Shown piece by piece: positions 31,677 through 40,591 of a DNA stretch of 64,000 nucleotides. The position numbers and the translations under genes are program-made. The notes beneath the pieces are model-generated. The model was not told where the DNA came from and made no database searches. It saw only the letters and a program-made list of their open reading frames with translations. The first letter of the stretch is position 1, and each line of letters begins with the position of its first letter. Origin of the DNA: Caccoplasma_A sp045587545 (GTDB lineage: Bacteria; Bacteroidota; Bacteroidia; Bacteroidales; G3-4614). The DNA lies in the NCBI GenBank assembly GCA_045587545.1, contig JAZNCN010000015.1, positions 17,257 to 81,256 of the forward strand, read 5' to 3'.

Positions 31677-34142
31677 TTATCTTAATTTAGCACCAACTTT
31701 GTTCTCGAGGTTGGTAATTATTTTATTCATCACAGCATCAATTTGTTTATCAGCAAGAGTCTTTTCTGCATCTTGTAATATAAACGAAACTGCATACGAT
31801 TTTTTGCCGGCTTCAAGGTTTTTGCCCTCGTAAACGTCAAACAACGAAACCTCTTTCAAAAGTTTGCGTTCGCTTTCACGAGCCACCTTCTCAATGTCGC
31901 TAAACTTAACCGAAGTGTCAACAAGTAGAGCAAGGTCGCGTTTTACGGGTGGGAATTTTGAAAGTTCGCTATAAGTTGTTTTTGTCTTAACACTCTCTTT
32001 GCATAACATAGCAAAATTGAACTCTGCAAAATATACTTCGTTGTCAATATCAAATTTGCGAAGAATATTTTTGCTGACAATACCTGCCTTACCAAACTCT
32101 TTGCCTCCGCGAGTCTTGTAAACAAGCACAGCAGAGAAAATATCATCGCTTGTTTGCTCGGTAGTATATTTGCCACTTGTCATACCAAGGCGAGTTAAAA
32201 CATTCTCAACATATCCTTTAAGCATAAAGAACGAAGTTTGAATATCTTTTTGCGCCCAGCTGTTAGCAATCTCATAACCTGTCAACCACATACCAAGACG
32301 ATAGTTTTCAGAGTATGGTGCAAGAACACCTTTATCCATATCAGCCTCAGGGTTGTATGAGTAGCAATTTCCGAACTCGTAAAATTTAAGGTCGGCGTTT
32401 CTGCGATTAATATTGTAAGCAACACTCTCCAATCCTCCAAACAATAGAGTTTGACGCATAACACCAAGATCAGAACTCAAAGGGTTCATAACCTTAACGC
32501 AATTGCTTTCGGGGAACGATGCTAAATCTTTGTAGTAGCTTGTTTTGGTTAGCGAGTTGTTCATTATCTCGTTAAAACCACAGCCTGTAAGTTCGTTAGC
32601 AATAGTGTTATATCTTATGTGTTGCTCGTCTGCTACTGATTTGTTTGATAGGTTTGAGTGAACACTCTCGGTTATCTCAACATTGTTGTAACCATATATT
32701 CTTAGAATATCCTCAATAACATCGCAGTCGCGGCGAACATCAACACGATATGTAGGAACTTCCAATTCCAAAACGCCATTCTCTTCTTTTACTATCTTAA
32801 TTTCAAGAGAAGATAAAATCTCTTTTACAATCTTTTCGTCAATATTCTTTCCAATAAGAGAGTTTACTCTCTTGTAGCTTAGTGAAACAGGATAGGGAGC
32901 AACCTCTTCGGGATATATATCAATAATATCGCCAATAATCTCACCACCAGCAAGCTCTTTAACAAGCATTGCAGCACGTTTAAGAACATAAACGGTAGTG
33001 TTGGGGTCAATGCCACGCTCAAAGCGGAACGAAGCATCGGTGTTCAATCCATGACGGCGAGCACTCTTCCTAATCCATGTCGGATTGAAATATGCCGACT
33101 CAAGGAATACATCAGTAGTTGCTTCTGTTACACCCGATTTCAATCCACCGAATACACCGGCAATGCACATACCTTCGTTTTGGTTGCAAATCATTAAATC
33201 TCTATCCGATAGTTTGCGTTCTACTCCGTCAAGAGTTACAAATGGAGTACCTTCAGGTAATGTTTTAACAATAACGGTATTGCCTGCTATCTCATTAGCA
33301 TCAAAGCAGTGTAAGGGTTGTCCTGTTTCATGTAGGATATAGTTTGTTATATCCACAATATTGTTAATTGGGCGTACTCCAATAGCATTTAAGCGTTGCT
33401 TCAGCCAATCGGGACTCTCCTTAACTGTAACGCCTTTTATTGTTAAACCGGAGTATCTTGGAGCAGCTTCATTGTTTTCAACAACAACTTTAACAGCATC
33501 GCCATTGGCATTGTCAATAGCAAAAGCCTCAACTGAAGGTTTTGTTAAAGAGTAGTCGTAACCATTACGTTTTAGGTATGCTGCAAGGTCGCGAGCAACA
33601 CCGTAGTGCGAAGCAGCGTCAATTCTGTTAGGAGTAATATCCACTTCAATAACATAGTCGCTCTTTATCCCAAAATAATCTGCTGCTGGAGTTCCCGGAG
33701 CAGGTGTATCTTTAAGAACAATAATACCGTCGTGGCTTGCTCCGATACCAATCTCATCTTCGGCACAAATCATACCAAATGACTCAACACCTCTGATTTT
33801 TGATTTTTTTATTGTAAAACTCTCCTCTCCATCATACAATACAGTACCAACTGTTGCAACAATAACATATTGTCCTGCATCAACATTTGGAGCGCCACAA
33901 ACAATTTGAGTGGGTTCGCCAGTTCCAAGATCAACTGTTGTAATATGCAAGTGGTCTGAATTAGGGTGTTCAACACAAGTAAGAACTTTACCTGTAACAA
34001 TACCTTTTAAACCACCTTTAATTGATTGAACCTCTTCAACTCCACCGGTTTCAAGACCTATTGAAGTTAGCGCATCTGCTGTTTGTTGAGGATCAAGAGG
34101 AAGATTAATAAAATCCTTAAGCCAATTATAAGATATATTCAT
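31677..34142 (-). CDS. pheT: Phenylalanyl-tRNA synthetase beta subunit
   Basis: An 821-aa beta chain of PheRS: N-terminal B1 region (MNISYNWLKDFINLP), a tRNA-binding EMAP/OB domain (about 40-150, HPNSDHLHITTVDLG), B3/B4 editing domain (about 215-390), B5, the catalytic-like core (about 480-680), and a C-terminal anticodon-binding FDX-ACB domain (PPVKRDLALLVD). The alpha subunit gene lies 9 kb away at 42945-43964, so the two chains are unlinked here. The 5' leader has a stem-loop (34164-34195). Confidence 0.95.
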   Translation of the reverse strand: MNISYNWLKDFINLPLDPQQTADALTSIGLETGGVEEVQSIKGGLKGIVTGKVLTCVEHPNSDHLHITTVDLGTGEPTQIVCGAPNVDAGQYVIVATVGTVLYDGEESFTIKKSKIRGVESFGMICAEDEIGIGASHDGIIVLKDTPAPGTPAADYFGIKSDYVIEVDITPNRIDAASHYGVARDLAAYLKRNGYDYSLTKPSVEAFAIDNANGDAVKVVVENNEAAPRYSGLTIKGVTVKESPDWLKQRLNAIGVRPINNIVDITNYILHETGQPLHCFDANEIAGNTVIVKTLPEGTPFVTLDGVERKLSDRDLMICNQNEGMCIAGVFGGLKSGVTEATTDVFLESAYFNPTWIRKSARRHGLNTDASFRFERGIDPNTTVYVLKRAAMLVKELAGGEIIGDIIDIYPEEVAPYPVSLSYKRVNSLIGKNIDEKIVKEILSSLEIKIVKEENGVLELEVPTYRVDVRRDCDVIEDILRIYGYNNVEITESVHSNLSNKSVADEQHIRYNTIANELTGCGFNEIMNNSLTKTSYYKDLASFPESNCVKVMNPLSSDLGVMRQTLLFGGLESVAYNINRRNADLKFYEFGNCYSYNPEADMDKGVLAPYSENYRLGMWLTGYEIANSWAQKDIQTSFFMLKGYVENVLTRLGMTSGKYTTEQTSDDIFSAVLVYKTRGGKEFGKAGIVSKNILRKFDIDNEVYFAEFNFAMLCKESVKTKTTYSELSKFPPVKRDLALLVDTSVKFSDIEKVARESERKLLKEVSLFDVYEGKNLEAGKKSYAVSFILQDAEKTLADKQIDAVMNKIITNLENKVGAKLR

Positions 34143-34163
34143 AATTCCTGATTAAATATTATT

Positions 34164-34222
34164 GCTGTATGCAAGTATTGTTGCTCGCATACAGCGTAAT
34201 TTTTTAAACGAGTGCAAAAATA
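34164..34222 (-). promoter_or_regulatory. pheT promoter box and leader stem-loop
   Basis: TATTTTTG on the minus strand (34222-34215) is the -7 box. Downstream, GCTGTATGC (34195-34187 on the minus strand) pairs with GCATACAGC (34172-34164), a perfect 9-bp stem with a 14-base loop and no T-run. So it is a leader hairpin, not a terminator. Confidence 0.5.
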
Positions 34223-34269
34223 ATAATATTATTTTGCTTTAAAAAGTAAAATGGGCATATTTACACCTG

Positions 34270-36441
34270 CTATAAAACAATTTTTTTGGTACAGCTCCAA
34301 TCCTCTCCGCTTATTTTAACAACATATATGCCTTTTAAGCCATAGCTATCTTCAATAGCTGTTTCGTAACCGCTATTTATGTTGCCTAAATTTTGCGAAT
34401 TAATCAATTTTCCTGTAATGTCATATATACTTACCTCACATCTTTTTAAATCCTTGGCAAATAATATTTTGCAATATCCTTCTATAATAAAAATTCTTGC
34501 AAAGTCGTTTTGGAAACTACTCTCTATCTCTTCAATACCGCTCAACTCCAAAACCTTTTTAAGACCGTTCCACGCATCAAGTTTTCCATAACCCCAAGTA
34601 TTGTTTGGTTGGCTACCTGTCCATTCATCTCTTATAGCTGTTTCGCTTAAAACTTCGCGGATATCTTCCGGTGTTAGATTAGGATTAGCCTCTAACCACA
34701 ATGCCAATGTTCCTGTAACCATTGGAGCACTCATTGAAGTACCTTTCATGCTTCCCCAATAGTAATTTATGCCGTTAACTGTAATTGTATCACCTTGTTT
34801 GATTTTAGAGATATTTGATGAACTGCTTAATACAGCATCAGAATTTGAATATGACGAAACAATCCACTCTCCGGGAGCCGTAATATCAGGTTTCATTCGT
34901 CCGTCAAGAGTAGGACCCTTACTTGAGAATGAAGATATATCCTCTAAATTTATATTTGAGCCAAAATCATTTATCTTATAAGAACCAACGGAGATGATTC
35001 TTTTCCCTGTTCCGCCAAGCTCGGCAATATTACTATCAAAATCACCGGGAGTCCAACCCTCAAGATTTGATTTGTTGGTAAATCTGCTGTAATAGTCATC
35101 AGCCCAGCCGTGAATTGTGCTTCCTGTATCTCCGATTATTTTAAAACCAATGGTATATCCGGTTTTAACAGAACTTGCTAAAACCATGGCATTAATATGG
35201 GGTCTGTTACTGCCGGGTTCAAGTTCGCTGATAATTTGAATACTCGCATCTGCTCCAAGATTATTAACCTTTGAAAGCGTGAACATGTGAGAGCCTATAG
35301 CGTTTGACGATACAGCCTCAGTCTCATTTATAATTGTTCCGTCGCTCGTTTTTACAGCGCAAACTTTAATTTTAAACTCTTTGTTATGCTCACCATAAAA
35401 ATCGCATTGTGTAGCATAGTATGTGCTATATTTAGTGAGTAGCGAAACAAATGTTCTTAAACTATCTTGTTCTGTAGTAAATGTCTTTTTTATATGTTGT
35501 CTGTTCGTTCCCTCGTTGCCTGCACTACCAACAAGGAGCTTGCCTTCACCTTGTAGATTATCGCAAACTTGGTCAAAAATAGAACAGCCGTCGTGAGGCC
35601 CGTAAACATCGCCTAAACTGATATTGACAACGCAAGGTTTTCCAACACTATCGGCATAGTCATAAATATAACCAATTGCATCTGTTATTGAGTTCCAACT
35701 CAAACTTGTATCATAATAGTTGTAACCTACAACTACAATGTCAGTTTCCGGAGCAATGCCATAAAAATTATTCTCTTTACAGCTACCGGCAGCAATTCCT
35801 AAAACATGGCAGCCGTGAGTTTCAGAAGTGTCGTCATAACCTGCAGCCACTATCTCCTCTTCGGTTTTATATTCACTTCCGTAACTAAAACCTTCAGGGG
35901 GAGTCCCTGTGTTAATAGGTTGATTCCATACGCGTTTTATGCGAAGATTACCCTCTTCGTCGTAAAAATTTATATGATCTAATTGAACTCCGCCATCAAT
36001 AACGCCAATAACCACACCTTTTCCTGTGTATGCCGATGGTAAATCAATTCCACTTATAATATTGCTAACTTTAATGGCCTCTCTGGCCTTATTCATTTTA
36101 GGCTTCGCTCTGCCTCCTGTGTCAATTTTTTTTACAATATCAAGAGCCGCAACATCGTTAATGGCATCAAGAGGAATACGAGCCGATACGATAGTATCTA
36201 TAACCATATTCACTTTAGCACCTGTTGTTTCAATGATATATGGGTCTGCATCTTTCTCAATAATAATATAGGCTCCTATTTCCGATGGCTTTTCTTTATA
36301 GGACTTTGTCAGTTTTGTAGAGTAATCTCTCTCTATCTCGTTTAAGCGATTGATTGTGTTTATAGAGAGTTTATTTTCTTGAGCTTTTACGACAACACTT
36401 AGTGTTAGTAAAAGAGCTATAATAGTGTAAAGTTTTTTCAT
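34270..36441 (-). CDS. Subtilisin-like (S8) protease with T9SS-type C-terminal sorting domain
   Basis: A 723-aa secreted serine protease. The start at 36441 is chosen because it gives a signal peptide (MKKLYTIIALLLTLSVVVKAQ) and because upstream in-frame ATGs lie in the promoter. Catalytic triad: GVIDGG (Asp about 149), ETHGCHVLGI (His about 209) and GTSMSAP (Ser about 565), with oxyanion Asn in GSAGNEG. A long insert between His and Ser is beta-rich. The last 85 residues (CEVSIYDITGKLI ... GIYVVKI) match a type IX secretion sorting domain. It probably acts at the cell surface or outside. Confidence 0.88.
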   Translation of the reverse strand: MKKLYTIIALLLTLSVVVKAQENKLSINTINRLNEIERDYSTKLTKSYKEKPSEIGAYIIIEKDADPYIIETTGAKVNMVIDTIVSARIPLDAINDVAALDIVKKIDTGGRAKPKMNKAREAIKVSNIISGIDLPSAYTGKGVVIGVIDGGVQLDHINFYDEEGNLRIKRVWNQPINTGTPPEGFSYGSEYKTEEEIVAAGYDDTSETHGCHVLGIAAGSCKENNFYGIAPETDIVVVGYNYYDTSLSWNSITDAIGYIYDYADSVGKPCVVNISLGDVYGPHDGCSIFDQVCDNLQGEGKLLVGSAGNEGTNRQHIKKTFTTEQDSLRTFVSLLTKYSTYYATQCDFYGEHNKEFKIKVCAVKTSDGTIINETEAVSSNAIGSHMFTLSKVNNLGADASIQIISELEPGSNRPHINAMVLASSVKTGYTIGFKIIGDTGSTIHGWADDYYSRFTNKSNLEGWTPGDFDSNIAELGGTGKRIISVGSYKINDFGSNINLEDISSFSSKGPTLDGRMKPDITAPGEWIVSSYSNSDAVLSSSSNISKIKQGDTITVNGINYYWGSMKGTSMSAPMVTGTLALWLEANPNLTPEDIREVLSETAIRDEWTGSQPNNTWGYGKLDAWNGLKKVLELSGIEEIESSFQNDFARIFIIEGYCKILFAKDLKRCEVSIYDITGKLINSQNLGNINSGYETAIEDSYGLKGIYVVKISGEDWSCTKKIVL

Positions 36442-36465
36442 TATTGTAAACATTGGTAACAGCTG

Positions 36466-36473
36466 CAAAGTTA
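36466..36473 (-). promoter_or_regulatory. -7 promoter box TAACTTTG for the S8 protease gene
   Basis: On the minus strand TAACTTTG lies 24 bases upstream of the chosen ATG (36441). It rules out the in-frame ATG at 36468 as a start. Confidence 0.55.
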
Positions 36474-36511
36474 TTTATAATTCTCTGAAATTCAAAAAAT
36501 ACCATATAAAA

Positions 36512-36544
36512 AAGGGTATGTAATGCAACGCAAAACATACCCTT
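36512..36544 (-). terminator. Terminator of thrS
   Basis: AAGGGTATGT (36512-36521) pairs with ACATACCCTT (36535-36544); on the minus strand a T-run follows. It lies 26 bases after the thrS stop. Confidence 0.75.
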
Positions 36545-36569
36545 CCTCTATTTATTGAACATCAAAATA

Positions 36570-38543
36570 TTATTTGTTCTCTTGCGGAATCTCTTTTCTG
36601 ATGGTTCTTGTTCTTATCTCTTCACAAATTTCCGAAACAAATTGAGCTAAAGGTTTGCTTCCTTCATCGCCTGCAAAGCGACTGCGTACAGCAACCGAGT
36701 TACTCTCTTCCTCTTGTTGACCAATAACCAACATGTAAGGAACACGATTGTTACGGGCATCACGTATTTTGTATCCAATCTTCTCAGCTCTGCCGTCAAC
36801 AGTAACAAGCACTCCGTTACGTTTAAGTTCTGCAGCAACCTTATCGGCATACTCAATATATTTGTCAGAAATAGGCAATATACGTACCTGCTCAGGTGAT
36901 AACCAAGTTGGGAATTTACCCTCATATTTTTCAATCAACCAAGCAAGAGTACGCTCATAACAACCCATACTTGTACGGTGAATAATATAAGGTCTGACCT
37001 TCTCTCCGTTTTGGTCAATATAGTACATGTCAAACTGCTCGCTCAACAATGCGTCCCATTGAACGGTAATCATTGTGTCCTCTTTCCCATAAACGTTTTT
37101 AGCGTTTATATCAACCTTCGGACCATAGAATGCAGCACCACCAACCTCTTCAACAAAAGGAATTTCAAGCTCGCGCAACATTTGGCGGATATGCTCTTGA
37201 GTCTCTTCCCAAACCTCGGCAGTACCAATATATTTAGTGGTATTTTCGGGGTCGTATTTAGCAAGAACGTAAGTAACATCATCTTGCAAACCAAGAGTAG
37301 TCATAACATGTTTTGCCAAAGCAAGACATTTTTTGAACTCTTCAACCATTTGGTCGGGGCGAACAATCAAGTGTCCTTCGCTGATAGTAAATTGGCGAAC
37401 GCGAGTTAAGCCATGCATCTCTCCCGAATCTTCGTTACGGAATAGGGTAGAGGTCTCGCTATAACGCAAAGGAAGATCTCGGTATGAGTGTTGAGTTGCC
37501 TTATAAACATAGTATTGGAAAGGACAAGTCATAGGACGAAGAGCAAATACCTCTTTATCTGTCTCTTCATTTCCAAGAACAAACATACCATCTTTGTAGT
37601 GATCCCAATGTCCCGAAATCTTATACAAATCGCTCTTAGCCATCAAAGGGGTTTTGGTTCTGATATACCCCCACTCGTTATCCTCCAAATCCTCAATCCA
37701 ACGTTGAAGAGTTTGAACAATTTTAGCACCCTTTGGCATAAGCAAAGGCAAACCTTGACCAATAACATCAACAGTGGTAAACAACTCCATTTCTCTACCA
37801 ATTTTGTTGTGGTCAATATTTTTGATATGTTCCAAGTGAGCAAGATATGCATCGCAATCCTCTTTTGTAAAGAACGCAGTACCGTATATGCGCGAAAGCG
37901 AAGCATTATTTTTATCACCACGCCAATATGCTGTTGAAGTAGATAGCAATTTAAAGCCTTTTATCATTTTTGTATTCAACAAGTGCGGACCCATACAGAG
38001 GTCAACAAAATCATCTTGAGAATATAGAGTGATAGTCTCTCCCTCAGGAATAGCATCGATAAGTTCCAATTTAAAAGGCTCGTTTTTAGCTTTCATAAGC
38101 TCATAAGCCTCATCTCTTGAAACAACTTTACGCTCAATTCTTGGATTTGATTTAATAATCTTCTTCATCTCCTTCTCAATCTTCTCCAAATCCTCTTTGC
38201 TGAAAGGTGCGCACTCAAAGTCGTAGAAGAAACCTGTTTCAGTGGCAGGACCTATTGTAACTTTAGCCTCGGGGAAAAGATGTTTAACCGCCTCTGCCAT
38301 AATGTGAGTAGCGGTGTGGCGAAGAATATGAAGAGCCTCTTTACTATCGGTAGTAACAAGTTCTATATCGCAATCCGTGGTGATAGTCGTTCTTAAATCG
38401 GTAATTTCGCCGTTTAATTTAACGGCAACAACAATATTTAAAAGTTGAGGATCAATCGACTTTAAAACATCGATGAAATTTACCTCGTTGCTCTCAGTAC
38501 AAAACTCTTGAGCATTTCCGTTAAGTAATTTAACTTTAATCAT
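36570..38543 (-). CDS. thrS: Threonyl-tRNA synthetase
   Basis: A 657-aa enzyme with N-terminal TGS domain (1-62), SAD editing domain with HILRHTATHIMAEAVKHLFP (HxxxH near residue 73-77), class II catalytic core (about 250-540, with motif 2 FRNEDSGEMHGLTRVRQF and motif 3 GCYERTLAWLIE), and anticodon-binding domain (about 545-645). All expected parts are present. It has its own promoter and terminator. Confidence 0.96.
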   Translation of the reverse strand: MIKVKLLNGNAQEFCTESNEVNFIDVLKSIDPQLLNIVVAVKLNGEITDLRTTITTDCDIELVTTDSKEALHILRHTATHIMAEAVKHLFPEAKVTIGPATETGFFYDFECAPFSKEDLEKIEKEMKKIIKSNPRIERKVVSRDEAYELMKAKNEPFKLELIDAIPEGETITLYSQDDFVDLCMGPHLLNTKMIKGFKLLSTSTAYWRGDKNNASLSRIYGTAFFTKEDCDAYLAHLEHIKNIDHNKIGREMELFTTVDVIGQGLPLLMPKGAKIVQTLQRWIEDLEDNEWGYIRTKTPLMAKSDLYKISGHWDHYKDGMFVLGNEETDKEVFALRPMTCPFQYYVYKATQHSYRDLPLRYSETSTLFRNEDSGEMHGLTRVRQFTISEGHLIVRPDQMVEEFKKCLALAKHVMTTLGLQDDVTYVLAKYDPENTTKYIGTAEVWEETQEHIRQMLRELEIPFVEEVGGAAFYGPKVDINAKNVYGKEDTMITVQWDALLSEQFDMYYIDQNGEKVRPYIIHRTSMGCYERTLAWLIEKYEGKFPTWLSPEQVRILPISDKYIEYADKVAAELKRNGVLVTVDGRAEKIGYKIRDARNNRVPYMLVIGQQEEESNSVAVRSRFAGDEGSKPLAQFVSEICEEIRTRTIRKEIPQENK

Positions 38544-38626
38544 CTGACTATCTTATAAATAAATTAGTAATTATCAATTAAATAATAGTTTTTATTCCTA
38601 CGAAGGAATATCTTCACTATAAACTA

Positions 38627-38658
38627 CAAAGATACAAATAAACAAACAATAAAAACAA
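38627..38658 (-). promoter_or_regulatory. thrS promoter (TTG - 21 bp - TATCTTTG) with leader hairpin
   Basis: Minus strand: TTG at 38658-38656, 21-base spacer, TATCTTTG at 38634-38627. The 77-base leader contains a stem TATTCC/GGAATA near 38593-38611. No threonine-rich leader peptide was seen. Confidence 0.6.
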
Positions 38659-38703
38659 TGTCTCTTTGACTTTTTTGTAGAATAAACTAAAATTTGGGTA
38701 AAA

Positions 38704-38732
38704 AAAGCGAGAAGAGTGCATCTTCCCGCTTT
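38704..38732 (-). terminator. Terminator of the lipocalin-like gene
   Basis: AAAGCGaGAAGA pairs with TCTTCcCGCTTT around a GTGCA loop; a T-run follows on the minus strand. The same 29-base sequence recurs at 40504-40532. Confidence 0.75.
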
Positions 38733-38825
38733 AACTTTTTTATCTTTATCCTTTAATAAATATTTAAGATAAAATGATTTGTTTTTCAATTCCTTTACTC
38801 AACTTTTATTACTCTTTGATAATTT

Positions 38826-39179
38826 CTATTGACGATAATATATTACAATTTCGTCGTCATAATTTATTATCAGTTTATTGCCATCAATAGAAAAAGGGTA
38901 TGACTCATTTCCATAATCTTCATCAATGAAAGTAATGATGTTCCCACTTATCGAATATTGCAAATATTCTTCATCTAAAAAACCTTCATAATACCCAATA
39001 TATTTATATGTTCCGTCAGAATTGAAAGTATATATTTCATATTCATTATCAAATGTAGCTTTCCATGTTCCTACAATTGAACCTCCCGGCTCATCTTTAT
39101 CATCATCTTTGCAACTTGTAATTGAAGGTATTGCCATAAGTAAAGCAACAGCAATAACTATTAATCTGAAAAATTTCAT
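38826..39179 (-). CDS. Lipocalin-like lipoprotein
   Basis: A 117-aa lipoprotein: type II signal peptide ending PSITSC (Cys23), an acidic linker KDDDKDEPGG, then a beta-rich domain starting IVGTWKATFDNEYEIYTF, the GxW motif of lipocalin-like proteins common in Bacteroidetes. Ligand unknown. A TAAATTTG box (39187-39194, minus strand) lies only 7 bases before the ATG, so its mRNA may be nearly leaderless. Confidence 0.8.
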   Translation of the reverse strand: MKFFRLIVIAVALLMAIPSITSCKDDDKDEPGGSIVGTWKATFDNEYEIYTFNSDGTYKYIGYYEGFLDEEYLQYSISGNIITFIDEDYGNESYPFSIDGNKLIINYDDEIVIYYRQ

Positions 39180-39224
39180 AATTAAACAAATTTAATTCGT
39201 GTTAAATGTTAATTGAAAAGGTAT

Positions 39225-39261
39225 AAAGCCCCAAAACTTTTATACAAGTCTTAGGGCTTAA
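39225..39261 (-). terminator. Terminator of the first porin-like gene
   Basis: AAAGCCCCAAAACTT pairs with AAGTCTTAGGGCTT allowing one mismatch; a weak T-rich tail follows on the minus strand, six bases past the stop codon. Confidence 0.55.
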
Positions 39262-39266
39262 ATATC

Positions 39267-40028
39267 TTAAAATCTGTAACCTACATTAATAGAGAAGTTT
39301 CTGTTTTTCATAGGCTCATATTCGTCGCCAAACTCTTTTGCTGCTTTTTTTGTATCGCTATTAGTAATATCAACAAAGCCTAAGTCGTAAGCGAGACCAA
39401 CATAGTAATTTTTGATATCAACGCCTAACTCAAACTTCCAACCTGCGTCAAATCTTTTTGAGTCCATATCACCATCTTCGTAATCATCACCAAAAATTTT
39501 CCAAGATTCTTCTTCACTTGGATTATATTCAGTGGTTTTACCGTTTACATACATATGTTCCATTCTATCAGTTGTGTATTTATATTTCATTTTACCACCT
39601 AAGCCTATAGCAATGTATGGTCCTGTGTTGAATTGAAGTTGAATATCATCATTTATGCTATATCTTGCACCTACCAATATTGGAATTTCCAAATAGTGAA
39701 TAGATGTTTTCATTGTTTCTTTAGAATTTTCTTCATTTTTGTAATCCATTTTTTGTGTTTCACCTTTCATAGAATAGCCTAAACCTGTTTGTATTGCAAG
39801 ATAGTCGTTGAATTGATAATCAAATCTAAAACTTAAATTAAAACCTGCTTTGACAGGGTTTTTTATGTTTTCTTCTTCTTCTGGACCATCACCAACTGCC
39901 ATTGGTCCTGTCATCTGAGATAAATTCAATCCGGCTTGAACTTGGAATGAAATCTTCTCGTTTTTAGCCTGCATTGTTGATGCACACAACAACATGGCAA
40001 CAGCCATAATAAAACTTAATTTTTTCAT
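39267..40028 (-). CDS. Outer-membrane beta-barrel protein (PorT/OMP_b-brl family), paralog 1
   Basis: A 253-aa exported protein. Signal peptide MKKLSFIMAVAMLLCASTMQA is followed by a short barrel: FQVQAGLNLSQM, FNLSFRFDYQFNDYLAIQTGLGYSMKG, YLEIPILVGARYSI, FELGVDIKNYYVGLAYDLGFVDI and terminal NRNFSINVGYRF (C-terminal Phe, as required for Bam insertion). It is about 60% identical to the gene at 40592-41344, with an internal loop of different sequence. A long regulated leader precedes it. Confidence 0.87.
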   Translation of the reverse strand: MKKLSFIMAVAMLLCASTMQAKNEKISFQVQAGLNLSQMTGPMAVGDGPEEEENIKNPVKAGFNLSFRFDYQFNDYLAIQTGLGYSMKGETQKMDYKNEENSKETMKTSIHYLEIPILVGARYSINDDIQLQFNTGPYIAIGLGGKMKYKYTTDRMEHMYVNGKTTEYNPSEEESWKIFGDDYEDGDMDSKRFDAGWKFELGVDIKNYYVGLAYDLGFVDITNSDTKKAAKEFGDEYEPMKNRNFSINVGYRF

Positions 40029-40428
40029 AATGTAATGTTTTTGTTTCCTGTGATTCCCGAACCAGGAGAGTAAAACTTATATTGGTTCGTAAATGGGTAT
40101 AAAAAAGCGCGGGAATCTTACTTGTTACTCGTCCCGCGATTCAAGGCCTTCGCATTGCCCAAACAACCTTTGAACGAGCAACACAGAAGCCCACGCCGAT
40201 ATGTTATATAAACACATGCTCCGAAAATTTAGTTTAATTCCAGAGTTTAGTATATACATACCACGCAGACATCTACTGTTGCTTTGTTTTTAGGCTGTTT
40301 TTCCAAAAGTTGCGAAGTTCTGAATCGCCAAAACCAAAGCGTCAAGTAAACGCCTTTTTATCAATGTCAAACATTGCCCACCCCTGCCTCTTCCTCAATA
40401 TTTTAAGAAAGCCTTTTCGGCGTGAACA
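40029..40428 (-). promoter_or_regulatory. About 400-base structured leader of porin paralog 1 with candidate attenuator
   Basis: No coding frame of note is seen. Transcription from the promoter at 40435-40465 would give a leader containing (in order) TTTGACATTGATAAAAA, a roughly 200-base unique part, CGCGGGA at 40138-40132, AACAAGTAAGATTCCCGCG with a T-run (terminator), then AAGTTTTACTCTCC and GGGAATCACAGG before the ATG. The segment GATTCCC can pair either with the upstream CGCGGGA (terminator) or with the downstream GGGAATC (antiterminator-like). It could also be an independent small RNA ending at 40101. Confidence 0.55.
40101..40138 (-). terminator. Terminator hairpin inside the porin leader
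   Basis: CGCGGGA (minus strand 40138-40132) pairs with TCCCGCG (40114-40108), followed by CTTTTTT. It would stop transcription about 75 bases before the porin start codon. Confidence 0.7.
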
Positions 40429-40434
40429 ACACTA

Positions 40435-40465
40435 CAAAGATATATTATTTTAATAATTAAAACAA
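40435..40465 (-). promoter_or_regulatory. Promoter of the porin leader (TTG - 20 bp - TATCTTTG)
   Basis: Minus strand: TTG at 40465-40463, 20-base spacer, TATCTTTG at 40442-40435. This is one of the best promoter matches in the window. Confidence 0.7.
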
Positions 40466-40503
40466 TTTTATATAAAATTTTATTTATAAAATCTGAGTAA
40501 AAA

Positions 40504-40532
40504 AAGCGAGAAGAGTGCATCTTCCCGCTTTA
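40504..40532 (-). terminator. Terminator of porin paralog 2
   Basis: Same 29-base hairpin as at 38704-38732 (AAAGCGaGAAGA ... TCTTCcCGCTTT), with a T-run on the minus strand. The duplication extends the paralogy of this locus. Confidence 0.75.
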
Positions 40533-40591
40533 GCTTCATCATCTTTATCCTTTAATCAATTTTTTATAATAAAGATGATATGTTTTTTATC

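Noticed and set aside
34270..36468. Longer N-terminus of the S8 protease starting at 36468
   Set aside because: The extra codons overlap the TAACTTTG promoter box; the ATG at 36441 gives a signal peptide.
38598..38789. A 63-codon minus-strand frame upstream of thrS
   Set aside because: It overlaps the thrS promoter and the lipocalin gene's terminator, so it is non-coding.
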